From Muribaculaceae bacterium (GTDB lineage: Bacteria > Bacteroidota > Bacteroidia > Bacteroidales > Muribaculaceae), in NCBI GenBank assembly GCA_028689665.1, contig JAQVCR010000003.1, positions 1 to 64,000 on the forward strand: 64,000 bases of DNA. Direction: 5' to 3'. Positions 9,173-17,272 of this stretch are shown here, piece by piece (position 1 is the first letter of the stretch; every line of letters begins with the position of its first letter). Under the pieces are notes generated by a model, which did not search any database, was not told the origin of the DNA, and worked only from the letters and a program-made list of their open reading frames with translations. A program made the translations under genes and the position numbers.

Positions 9173-9877
9173 ATGGGAAAAGTTAAAATCAAAAGGAAAA
9201 GTACACTTATCGACATGACAGCGATGAGTGACGTAACAGTACTTTTGCTTACTTTCTTCATGTTGACATCTACTTTCCTCCAGAAGGAGCCAGTTATTGT
9301 TAACACACCATCTTCGGTTTCCGAGATAAAGGTGCCCGACACTAACTTGGTAACTGTCTTGGTAAGCCCAAAAGGACAAGTTTTCTTGTCATTAGCCGGC
9401 GACCGCGATTCTACTTATTCAAGTGAGAAGATGAGGGCAGAACTTTTGAAGACTGTAGTAGCAGAATATAATAAACTTCACAAAAGCAATCCTGTAAAAT
9501 TTACAAATGCACAAGTCAATACATTCTCGAAAATTAACTCTTTCGGGTATCCAATGTCAAGACTTAGTGAATTTTTGAACCAACCACAGGTGAAACAAGA
9601 TGAATTAATAGATCCAGCAAAGAATCCTAATGCAGGTATTCCTATTTCGATTAATTTAGATCTTGATCACCCAAATGAATTCCAAATTTGGATGAAAGCA
9701 TTGTATTCGTTAGATAATGAAAATCTATCGGCAGCAATCAAAGACGGTTCGGGAATAGCAGTGAAGGCCGACAAAGACACTCCATACGAAGTTGTACAAG
9801 TTGTAATGGATAATCTGCAAACAATGAAGATGAATAAGTTTAGTTTAATGACTGCTCTAAAATCAGAAGGAGAATAA
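9173..9877 (+). CDS. exbD: ExbD/TolR-family biopolymer transport protein (first copy)
   Basis: 234 residues. A short basic cytoplasmic N-terminus is followed by a single membrane helix from about residue 17 (MTAMSDVTVLLLTFFMLTSTF). D20 is the conserved intramembrane aspartate of the proton path. The periplasmic part is longer than the ~140 residues of enterobacterial ExbD. Together with the second copy, only 2 nt downstream, it suggests a heteromeric ExbD, as is usual in Bacteroidetes. Confidence 0.92.
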   Translation: MGKVKIKRKSTLIDMTAMSDVTVLLLTFFMLTSTFLQKEPVIVNTPSSVSEIKVPDTNLVTVLVSPKGQVFLSLAGDRDSTYSSEKMRAELLKTVVAEYNKLHKSNPVKFTNAQVNTFSKINSFGYPMSRLSEFLNQPQVKQDELIDPAKNPNAGIPISINLDLDHPNEFQIWMKALYSLDNENLSAAIKDGSGIAVKADKDTPYEVVQVVMDNLQTMKMNKFSLMTALKSEGE

Positions 9878-9879
9878 CG

Positions 9880-10620
9880 ATGGCACAAATAGAACAAAGT
9901 AGCGGCGGAAAAGGAAAAAAATCTCGCCAAAAAAAGATGACTATTCACGTTGACTTTACGCCAATGGTGGATATGAATATGCTTTTGATTACTTTCTTTA
10001 TGCTTTGTACCACAATGATCAAGTCGCAAACGCTACAGATCAGTCTACCTTCTAATGAAAAAGTAGATAAAACTGAACAAAACAAAGTAAAGCAATCAGA
10101 AGCGATCACTATCATTCTAGATAGCGAACGACATGCCGATGTTAAAGACGAATTGACAGGAAAAATGTTAAAAGGTCAGGTTAAGAAAAACCTTGTATAT
10201 TATTATGAGGGACAACCAAACATCGTAGATGAGAACAAAGATGGTCTAATCGATGCAAACAATATGAATGAAACAGAATTTTTACCTAATTCGGGAGGAG
10301 TACCTCAAGGAATACGTGAAATCATTCATGACCGAAATAAGCAAGTAATCGAAAAGATTAATGTTCTTAAAGAACAATGGCGCGATAAGAAACTAAGCGA
10401 TGAAGAATATCAAAAACGAGCAAAAGAGATTCGTAATGACTCAACTCTTACTCGTCCAATCGTAATCATAAAAGCAACTCCAAATGCTTCTTATGAAAAT
10501 CTTATCGGAGCTCTCGATGAAATGCAGATAAACAGCATCAGCCGCTATCAAATAGATAGAATGAATGCTACCGATTCAGCATTGATGATGGATATTAAAG
10601 CGAAAAATTTAAGAAAATGA
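9880..10620 (+). CDS. exbD: ExbD/TolR-family biopolymer transport protein (second copy)
   Basis: 246 residues with a longer basic N-terminus (KGKKSRQKK). The single membrane helix TPMVDMNMLLITFFMLCTTM carries the conserved aspartate D31. The periplasmic domain includes a charged, Asn/Lys-rich insertion (about 75-180) not present in the short ExbD proteins, then a typical C-terminal fold (PIVIIKATPNASYENLIGAL). It starts 2 nt after the first exbD and precedes tonB by 48 nt. Confidence 0.92.
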   Translation: MAQIEQSSGGKGKKSRQKKMTIHVDFTPMVDMNMLLITFFMLCTTMIKSQTLQISLPSNEKVDKTEQNKVKQSEAITIILDSERHADVKDELTGKMLKGQVKKNLVYYYEGQPNIVDENKDGLIDANNMNETEFLPNSGGVPQGIREIIHDRNKQVIEKINVLKEQWRDKKLSDEEYQKRAKEIRNDSTLTRPIVIIKATPNASYENLIGALDEMQINSISRYQIDRMNATDSALMMDIKAKNLRK

Positions 10621-10668
10621 TGAGTAGGTCACACTATTTCAATTTTAAACACTAAAAAGTTTTTTATT

Positions 10669-11517
10669 ATGGCAAAAGATGTAGATCTTTCATCACAAGA
10701 ATGGCGCGATTTAGTATTTGAAGGCAAGAACAAGGAATATGGAGCATATTTAATGCGTAAAAATTCCGACAGTCGCCACAACAAGGCTATGGTATTAGTA
10801 ATTATTATTATTATTGTAGCGTTGGGGTTATTGTTACTTGTAAAAGCATTGCCAAATACTATAGATCAAGATATTCTCGATCAAGCGGGTCAAGAAATGG
10901 TACAATTTGATGCTACCGAAGAGGAAGAAGAACCTGAAGAAGAGCAGGCAAAAGTAGAAATGCAAGAGCCGGAAGCACTTCCCGAAGAGATTCTTAATAC
11001 AATCAAAGTAACAGAATTAGCAATTGTACCCGACGAAGAAGTTACCAAAGAAGATGAGATTAAGTCGCAAGATGAGCTTAAAGAAGCACAGACAGCATTT
11101 GGTCAAACAAACTTTGATAAAGGTACCGATGACCGTAATGTAGTACGCGAACATAAAAACGAAGTTATTGTAGAAGAAAAGAAACCTGTAAAAGAAGAAG
11201 TATTCCGCGCAGTAGAGCAGATGCCTCAATTCCCGGGTGGAGATGGTGAGCTGATGAAATATTTGAGTTCACATATCAACTATCCTACAATGGCAATGGA
11301 AAATAACGTACAAGGCCGCGTAGTAGTTCAATTCGTTGTAACTAAGACAGGTTCTATCGGAGAAGTTAAAGTAGTTAAGGGTGTTGACCGTGATCTTGAC
11401 CGCGAAGCAATTCGTGTAGTTAAGAGCTTACCTAAATTTATCCCAGGTAAGATGAACGGACAAGCTGTAAACGTATGGTATACATTACCAGTTAACTTTA
11501 AATTACAAGGGGTATAA
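10669..11517 (+). CDS. tonB: TonB energy-transducing protein
   Basis: Couples the ExbBD proton channel to TonB-dependent outer-membrane transporters. In the 282-residue protein, the N-terminal cytoplasmic part carries EWRDLVFEGKNKEYGAYLMRK, typical of Bacteroidetes TonB. One membrane helix (about 40-62) is followed by a Glu/Pro-rich spacer (about 82-110). The C-terminal TonB domain (about 185-282) has PQFPGGDGELMKYLSSHI, YPTMAMENNVQGRVVVQFVV and LPVNFKL. It is the last gene before the operon terminator at 11539-11567. Confidence 0.95.
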   Translation: MAKDVDLSSQEWRDLVFEGKNKEYGAYLMRKNSDSRHNKAMVLVIIIIIVALGLLLLVKALPNTIDQDILDQAGQEMVQFDATEEEEEPEEEQAKVEMQEPEALPEEILNTIKVTELAIVPDEEVTKEDEIKSQDELKEAQTAFGQTNFDKGTDDRNVVREHKNEVIVEEKKPVKEEVFRAVEQMPQFPGGDGELMKYLSSHINYPTMAMENNVQGRVVVQFVVTKTGSIGEVKVVKGVDRDLDREAIRVVKSLPKFIPGKMNGQAVNVWYTLPVNFKLQGV

Positions 11518-11834
11518 AAACCTTTATAATATTAGAAGAAAGGGGTGCTTTATAGCATCCCTTTTTTAATTAATGAATGTTGACGTATTACACTTTTCAA
11601 TGGCTTAATCTACTATTATTTGATACCAATAATGAAAAAATATATTCATATATTCATAATTGAAAATTATTCGTTAAGATATTATAATATAGAAGATGTA
11701 TGATGTGTTTTTTTCTTATTTTTTTATATCTTTACGTTGTGAAGAATGATAGATTGCACAAGAATAAAACAAAATCGTTTGTCGTACAACCTGATTTCTA
11801 CTTAATTTGTTATATCTTAAAAGATTAAGCATAT
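11518..11834. other. 317-nt intergenic stretch: terminator and AT-rich upstream region
   Basis: It holds the tonB terminator and about 260 nt of very AT-rich DNA before the next gene. A TATCTTTA sequence near 11727-11734 resembles the -7 box with one mismatch. Nothing else is recognisable. Confidence 0.5.
11539..11567 (+). terminator. Intrinsic terminator after tonB
   Basis: Ten-bp stem (AAAGGGGTGC with GCATCCCTTT, one wobble pair), 6-base loop, then a T-run. It separates exbB-tonB from the downstream genes. Confidence 0.85.
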
Positions 11835-12035
11835 ATGGAAGACGAAAAAAAAGAAGTGCCAAATGCAATGAAAATTATTTTTGGTGCATTTATGGTATTA
11901 ATTTATTTAGGAATGGGAATCTTGATGCTAATCAATTTCTTTGATTGGCAATGGGCATGGGCAAGATATGGATTAGGCTTATTATTTATTGTCTATGGAT
12001 TCTGGAGAGGTTATCGTGAATACAAAAAGAGATAA
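11835..12035 (+). CDS. Small two-helix membrane protein, 66 aa, unknown function
   Basis: Charged N-terminus (MEDEKKEVPNAMK), two hydrophobic helices (about 14-35 and 42-58) and a basic tail (YREYKKR). No named family is recognised. It ends 4 nt before the ATG of the phosphate-binding-like lipoprotein, so the two are probably translated together. The position after tonB and before pstS-like/TPR genes is shared by other Bacteroidales as far as I know. Its function cannot be inferred. Confidence 0.75.
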   Translation: MEDEKKEVPNAMKIIFGAFMVLIYLGMGILMLINFFDWQWAWARYGLGLLFIVYGFWRGYREYKKR

Positions 12036-12039
12036 ATCG

Positions 12040-13011
12040 ATGAAAAATATATTATATTTTTGCACAACGCTGTTAACTGCATTAATTATTTTCGTATCTT
12101 GTGATACGAAAAAGCCCGCATCAACAAGTACGACGGGACTAATGACAATAGTGTGTGATGAGAGTTTCCAAAACATACTAAGTCAAGAAATAGATGTATT
12201 TGAATATACCTATCCTAATGCAAACGTAATACCTTATTATGTCGACGAAAAGTCGGCAATCGACTCATTGCTTAAATTTAAGACAAAGATAATAATCACC
12301 GCCCATGAGCTAAACAAGAAGCAAGTAGAATATCTCAAGGAGGAAAAAGGGGCATGTCGTACACAACGCATCGCAGTCGATGCAATAGCATTAATAGTAA
12401 ACAAAGACAATCCATTAAGCGTATTGTCGATGAGCGAAATAGAAGAAATAATGAGTGGCAAGGTATCACGTTGGAATGAGTTAGCGCCATCAAAGCTCGA
12501 TTCGATACGAGTAATATTTGATAATCAAGGCTCAAGCACCGTTCAATATATGCGCGATTCTGTACTACGTGGCGCAGAATTTACAAAAAATGTGTATGCA
12601 CAGAAAAACAATGCAGAAGTTTTTAAGGCAGTATCTAAAAGAAAAGATGCCATAGGAATAATTGGAGTAAGCTGGATAAGTGGCGATATGAAAGCAAAAG
12701 AATTGTCGCTCGATGAAAAAGTGAAAGCATTGCAACACAATGACACGACTACAACAGCTTTCGATAACACAATAAAAGTACTTAAAATAAGAAGAGATGA
12801 TTCGGTAGAAGCATTCCAGCCATATCAAGCCTATATTTATGATGGAAGCTATCCATTATATAGAAATATATATGTAATTAGTAGTGGCGCCGGAGGAAGC
12901 TTAGCACACGGATTCTATTCATTCATTACAGGATTTACCGGACAAAAAATCATACAACAGACCGGAGTTCTGCCATCGGTGGTACGCCCACGTATGGTGA
13001 ATCTTAATTAG
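12040..13011 (+). CDS. PstS-like periplasmic phosphate-binding lipoprotein
   Basis: 323 residues from ATG 12040. A longer upstream reading is possible, but this start gives a clean lipoprotein signal (N-terminal hydrophobic stretch, lipobox FVSC, acylated Cys followed by DTKK). The rest resembles the PstS/PBP-like fold: IVCDESFQNIL, a hinge segment DAIALIVNKDNPLSVLSMSEI with SRWNEL, and GSSTVQYMRDSVL at the expected ligand loop. The C-terminus reads GFTGQKIIQQTGVLP. No PstCAB genes are nearby; it lies in a TonB/TPR cluster, so a role in phosphate uptake is not assured. It could be a sensor or adaptor in the envelope. Confidence 0.8.
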   Translation: MKNILYFCTTLLTALIIFVSCDTKKPASTSTTGLMTIVCDESFQNILSQEIDVFEYTYPNANVIPYYVDEKSAIDSLLKFKTKIIITAHELNKKQVEYLKEEKGACRTQRIAVDAIALIVNKDNPLSVLSMSEIEEIMSGKVSRWNELAPSKLDSIRVIFDNQGSSTVQYMRDSVLRGAEFTKNVYAQKNNAEVFKAVSKRKDAIGIIGVSWISGDMKAKELSLDEKVKALQHNDTTTTAFDNTIKVLKIRRDDSVEAFQPYQAYIYDGSYPLYRNIYVISSGAGGSLAHGFYSFITGFTGQKIIQQTGVLPSVVRPRMVNLN

Positions 13012-13058
13012 AAAAACAATAAGAAAATAATAAGTAATCAATTAAAAAATAAAAGAAC

Positions 13059-14675
13059 ATGAAATTCAAATTCGTATTATCCCTTTTTTTGTTAGGCGGT
13101 GCATTCTCAGTATTTGCACAAGGCTATAAAGACGGAGTAGAATATTATAATGTTAATCAATTAGAGAAAGCACGTATTTTACTTCAACGTAATCTAGATA
13201 AACCAGAAACAAACAAGGCTCAATCATTTTATTATTTAGGACGTATTGAGTTATCAAACGGCAAAAGCGACAAGGCAAAAGAATTCTTTGACAAAGGTAT
13301 TGCAGCCAACGAAGATGATGCTTATAACTATGTAGGTATAGGAGCAATAAGCCTTAAAGCCGGAAACAAAAAAGAAGCAGAAAGCAATTTCAAATCGGCA
13401 GTATCAAAAGGCAAGAAAGATGCAAAATTATATATTGAGATAGCTCGTATATATTATATGGTCGACCCTGTCCTTTATGCAAAAGAAATAGAAAACTATA
13501 TAAAGAAAGCAAAGAAAACCGACAAAAAAGATCCGGCAGCATATATCTTTGAAGGTGATATGCTAACAGCACAAAAAAAATGGGGCGATGCAGCAGGATA
13601 TTATGAGATGGCAGAGAGCTACGACAATAATTGCAGCGAAGCCTATGTGAAATATGCAAACACATATTTTAATGTAAGCCCTAAAGTAGCAATTAAGAAA
13701 CTTGAAGAGCTAGTAGCTGTAAATCCTAATTCGGCACTTGCACACCGCGAATTAGCCGAGAAATTATATGAAGACGATCAATGGACAAATGCAGCCAAGG
13801 TGTATGGTGAATATATAAAGAACCCAAACCACTTTAAAGAAGACGAAGAAAGATATTCAGTCCTATTGTATTTTGGCGAAAATTATCAAGAATCTTTTGA
13901 TCTTGCATCAAAGATCTTGTCGACAAATCCAAATTCGTTCTTAATGAAACGTATGGTATTCTTAAATAAGGCCGCATTAAAAGATTTTGAAGCAGCAGAT
14001 AAGTTAGCACAAAATTTCTTTGGAAGCACAAACCCTGAAAATAAATATTCATCTAACGACTTTATTACTTATAGCGATGTGTTGAAAGCTCTTAATCGTC
14101 CTGCTGAATCACTAACTCAAATAGAGAAAGCAGTCGAAATCAATCCGGAGAAGACAGAACTATTGAAAGATTTGAGCTCGGCTTATGGATCGAATGAAGA
14201 CTATGAAAAATCTGCCTTATACTATCAAAAATATGTAGATGCAGGTGATTATAGTACTAATGACTTATTCGTATTAGCAGGAAAATATCAAAATGTTATG
14301 GCAACTGCTAAAAACGACACAATAAAGACAGAAGCATTAAACAACGCAATAAAGTATATTGATATTGTAATTGAAAAAGTGCCAGAGGATTATCGTATTC
14401 AACAACGTAAAGCACGTATCTTAATGGTATCAGAAGGAACCGAGAAAAAAACCGGCAAAGCACTTAATGCATATAAAGCAATGCTTGGACTTCTCGATAA
14501 AGATGCTGAGAACAAGGTTAAAAATGCCGATGCTTATAAAGAGGCTTACAACTACATTGCAGGTTATGAGCTAGAAATGGGTAATAAAGCAGGAGCTAAA
14601 GAATTTTATTTGAAATTCTTAGAACTAGATCCAACAAATACTGCCTTAAAAGAATATATAGATAAATTGAAATAA
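13059..14675 (+). CDS. Secreted tetratricopeptide-repeat protein
   Basis: 538 residues with a signal peptide (cleavage around SVFAQ-GY). The whole mature chain is helical repeats of TPR type, for example YYLGRIELSNGKSDKAKEFF, YNYVGIGAISLKAGNKKEAE and YNYIAGYELEMGNKAGAKEFY. It is probably a periplasmic scaffold. It follows the PstS-like gene by 47 nt and is closed by the terminator at 14695-14731. Its partner is unknown; proximity to exbBD-tonB suggests an envelope transport role. Confidence 0.85.
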   Translation: MKFKFVLSLFLLGGAFSVFAQGYKDGVEYYNVNQLEKARILLQRNLDKPETNKAQSFYYLGRIELSNGKSDKAKEFFDKGIAANEDDAYNYVGIGAISLKAGNKKEAESNFKSAVSKGKKDAKLYIEIARIYYMVDPVLYAKEIENYIKKAKKTDKKDPAAYIFEGDMLTAQKKWGDAAGYYEMAESYDNNCSEAYVKYANTYFNVSPKVAIKKLEELVAVNPNSALAHRELAEKLYEDDQWTNAAKVYGEYIKNPNHFKEDEERYSVLLYFGENYQESFDLASKILSTNPNSFLMKRMVFLNKAALKDFEAADKLAQNFFGSTNPENKYSSNDFITYSDVLKALNRPAESLTQIEKAVEINPEKTELLKDLSSAYGSNEDYEKSALYYQKYVDAGDYSTNDLFVLAGKYQNVMATAKNDTIKTEALNNAIKYIDIVIEKVPEDYRIQQRKARILMVSEGTEKKTGKALNAYKAMLGLLDKDAENKVKNADAYKEAYNYIAGYELEMGNKAGAKEFYLKFLELDPTNTALKEYIDKLK

Positions 14676-14694
14676 TAGAATATTATCATTATAT

Positions 14695-14731
14695 AATAGC
14701 CCGAAGACTTAAAGTTTTCGGGCTATTTTTT
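14695..14731 (+). terminator. Intrinsic terminator after the TPR gene
   Basis: Long stem AATAGCCCGAAGACTT with AAGTTTTCGGGCTATT (one G-T pair) followed by T6. End of the exbB-to-TPR region. Confidence 0.9.
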
Positions 14732-14869
14732 AGTGTATAATATGGTTAATGCAGTATAATACTATATAAATTGTACATATTTGTATATGATCTGTGCTTA
14801 TTTCACTTAACAATCATATAATCAAATGAAAATTATAGTCAAAATAATTTTTATCATTGTAATATTTTG

Positions 14870-14877
14870 TATCTTTG
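14870..14877 (+). promoter_or_regulatory. Candidate -7 box for the subtilisin gene
   Basis: TATCTTTG matches TAnnTTTG, 25 nt before the ATG at 14903. The -33 region is only a T-tract. Confidence 0.5.
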
Positions 14878-14902
14878 AAGCCCTATTTTTAAAACAATAA
14901 AG

Positions 14903-17143
14903 ATGAAAAAGATTTTACTTTTAGTATTTATTTTATCCAGTTACTTACTTTCTGAGGCAGATAGTAAGTATTCTGCTCGATCATTAAACTTTTTTGACTA
15001 TTTAAAAAATTCAAGTTTAAATGTTGACGATAACCTTAGAGTTAATAATGCCAAGGCTCTAGTAAAAGAAATTAATGGTGAGAATTATATTGATGTTTTT
15101 ATCGAACTCAGTAAGCCTGAAGATGCAAGTTTACTAATAGAGAAAGGCGTAAAAATCGGTTTCCAATATGGCAATATTATAACAGCAAATATACCGGTAA
15201 GTAAGCTAGACGAAATATTAGATTTAGATATAGTAGAAAAAATAGAAGCTCCACATCAACTACGCAAAAAGAACGACGTAGCAAGGGTATCGGTAGGAAT
15301 TGATGATGTCCATAAAGGCACAGGACTTTCGCAGACTTATACCGGAAAGGGCGTAATATATGGCACTGTAGATGTCGGAATCGACTTCAACCATTATGCT
15401 TTTAAAAACGAAGATTTAAGCAGTCGCATAATCAAGGCATATTTACCGAGCGATTATACCGGGACTAGCCCAAAGGGTAATGTATATGATGAAAATGGAA
15501 ATATAACAAAAAATGGAACTTTTCCAGGCAGTGCATACGACAAAACTAAAATTTCTACATTATCTACCGATACAAGAAATGAAGCACATGGAACACACAC
15601 CATAGGTATCGGAGCCGGTGGCTATAAAGGAAATAACTATTATGGAATGGCACCCGAAGCAGATATTATAGCCTGTGGAACATCAAATCTAACTGATGTA
15701 AATATTATGAATTGCATCTCATATATGTTAGGTAATGCAGCCGAGCTAAATCAACCGACAGTTATAAATCTAAGTCTTGGAGAAAATATAGGATCACATG
15801 ATGGAAATTCTTTTACAACAAGATTGATAGATGAATTAGCCGGAGCCGGAAAAATATTTGTTATCTCGGCAGGAAACGAAGGCGATGTAAAACTATATAT
15901 AAATAAGGTATACCAAAACGATGGAGATGAATTAAAATCATTCTTTGCCGATTATGAAGGTGGATATTCTACTTTATCTGGCGACTTTGATGCGTGGTCA
16001 AGAACTACATCAAAATTTAAAACCAGTATCGTTGTATATAGCAATTCAACAAAAAACATTGTGTATCAATCTTCAGAATTTGTTGGTGCGGATAATGGTT
16101 CTAGCTTAACAATTAGCAGCTCCTCAGATTCAAAATTGAAATCCTACTTTAGTGGATCAATAAGTCTAAATGGTGCAGTATACCATAATAAATACAATAT
16201 GTACGGCTCGATAAAAGGAACAGCAAAGAGCGGTTATAAAGTAGGTGTAATATATACAGCCGATAGAGGAACGCAAATGGATTGCTGGACAGATGCCTAT
16301 GATTTAACATTCTCTGATGGCTCTGTTTCGGGTTGGACTGATGGAAGCACCGACTGCTCAATAAACGATATGGCAACAGGCACAAATTCGATTAGCGTAG
16401 GAGCTTACTCTTCGCGAAAAGAATATCCCGCTATCGATGGTAATACTTACGAGTTTAACTACTCTACTCTTAAGGATGTCGTTCCATTTTCCAGCTATGG
16501 CCCAGATGCTAATGGTGTAACAAAGCCCGATATTGTAGGTCCCGGCTTTTTCTTGATCTCTTCTATCAGCTATTACGATACAAGTTATGGCACAAGTGGC
16601 TCTTCTCGATCAGATTTGTCACTAGAAACCACAATAAATGGTAAAAAACAACGCTGGGGCTTGATGTATGGCACTTCAATGTCGTCGCCATGTGTAGCCG
16701 GAATAATTGCAACATGGTTGCAAGCCGACCCCACACTTACCCCACAAGCTATAAAAGACATATTTAGCAAGACAGCTAAACGCGACAACTATGTATCGGG
16801 AGGCGATCCACGCAAATGGGGCTATGGAAAGATCGATGCTTATTCAGGACTTGTAGAAGTGCTTAGAAGCTCATCGGTAGCAGGCGCAATCAGTGATACT
16901 AAACCGGTAGTAATTTATCCTAATCCATCTGAAGGCGAGTTCTCTTTTATGTTGCCATCAGAAGTGGGAGCGGTAAATGTAAATATCTACGACATCAATG
17001 GAGCATTAGTTGCTAATAGAACAATGACAGCAACAAATGATTTACAACATATTGATGTGAGAGGAGAATTATCTTCGGGAATGTATATAGTTCAAATTAC
17101 AGCTAGAAATACAAACTATACATCACGATTAGTGATTAAATAA
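14903..17143 (+). CDS. Subtilisin-like S8 serine protease with T9SS C-terminal sorting domain
   Basis: 746 residues. A signal peptide precedes a propeptide-like region (about 20-125) and the S8 catalytic domain. The triad is D157 in GTVDVGID, H229 in HGTHTIGIGAGG and S592 in GTSMSSPCVAGI. A large insertion lies between His and Ser (about 330-490). The last ~75 residues (YPNPSEGEFSF ... GMYIVQI ... SRLVIK) form a type A T9SS C-terminal domain. The protein should therefore cross the outer membrane through the T9SS and be cell-surface-attached or released. Its probable exporter component, sprA, lies 11 kb downstream. Monocistronic: own -7 box and a 13-bp terminator. Confidence 0.93.
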   Translation: MKKILLLVFILSSYLLSEADSKYSARSLNFFDYLKNSSLNVDDNLRVNNAKALVKEINGENYIDVFIELSKPEDASLLIEKGVKIGFQYGNIITANIPVSKLDEILDLDIVEKIEAPHQLRKKNDVARVSVGIDDVHKGTGLSQTYTGKGVIYGTVDVGIDFNHYAFKNEDLSSRIIKAYLPSDYTGTSPKGNVYDENGNITKNGTFPGSAYDKTKISTLSTDTRNEAHGTHTIGIGAGGYKGNNYYGMAPEADIIACGTSNLTDVNIMNCISYMLGNAAELNQPTVINLSLGENIGSHDGNSFTTRLIDELAGAGKIFVISAGNEGDVKLYINKVYQNDGDELKSFFADYEGGYSTLSGDFDAWSRTTSKFKTSIVVYSNSTKNIVYQSSEFVGADNGSSLTISSSSDSKLKSYFSGSISLNGAVYHNKYNMYGSIKGTAKSGYKVGVIYTADRGTQMDCWTDAYDLTFSDGSVSGWTDGSTDCSINDMATGTNSISVGAYSSRKEYPAIDGNTYEFNYSTLKDVVPFSSYGPDANGVTKPDIVGPGFFLISSISYYDTSYGTSGSSRSDLSLETTINGKKQRWGLMYGTSMSSPCVAGIIATWLQADPTLTPQAIKDIFSKTAKRDNYVSGGDPRKWGYGKIDAYSGLVEVLRSSSVAGAISDTKPVVIYPNPSEGEFSFMLPSEVGAVNVNIYDINGALVANRTMTATNDLQHIDVRGELSSGMYIVQITARNTNYTSRLVIK

Positions 17144-17167
17144 AGAGCAGAACACAAAATAATTTTC

Positions 17168-17207
17168 GGAGAATCGTCAATATATATTTTGACGATTCTC
17201 CATTTTT
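17168..17207 (+). terminator. Intrinsic terminator after the subtilisin gene
   Basis: Perfect 13-bp stem GGAGAATCGTCAA / TTGACGATTCTCC, 8-base loop, then ATTTTT. Confidence 0.9.
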
Positions 17208-17220
17208 ATAGGCATTATAA

Positions 17221-17251
17221 TTTCGACTATGATTAATAAATTGTATTTTTG
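17221..17251 (+). promoter_or_regulatory. priA promoter
   Basis: TTTC at 17221, a 19-base spacer and TATTTTTG at 17244-17251: one mismatch to the consensus. It sets the true priA start at ATG 17273, because the upstream TTG at 17249 overlaps the -7 box. Confidence 0.65.
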
Positions 17252-17272
17252 TATAAAAAGAAAATAAGAAAT

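Noticed and set aside
11989-12039. Earlier start for the PstS-like protein
   Set aside because: It overlaps the 66-residue ORF and buries the lipoprotein signal; ATG 12040 places the signal at the N-terminus.
17249-17272. TTG start of priA
   Set aside because: The codon overlaps the -7 box, so it would not be within the transcript; ATG 17273 gives the expected PriA N-terminus.
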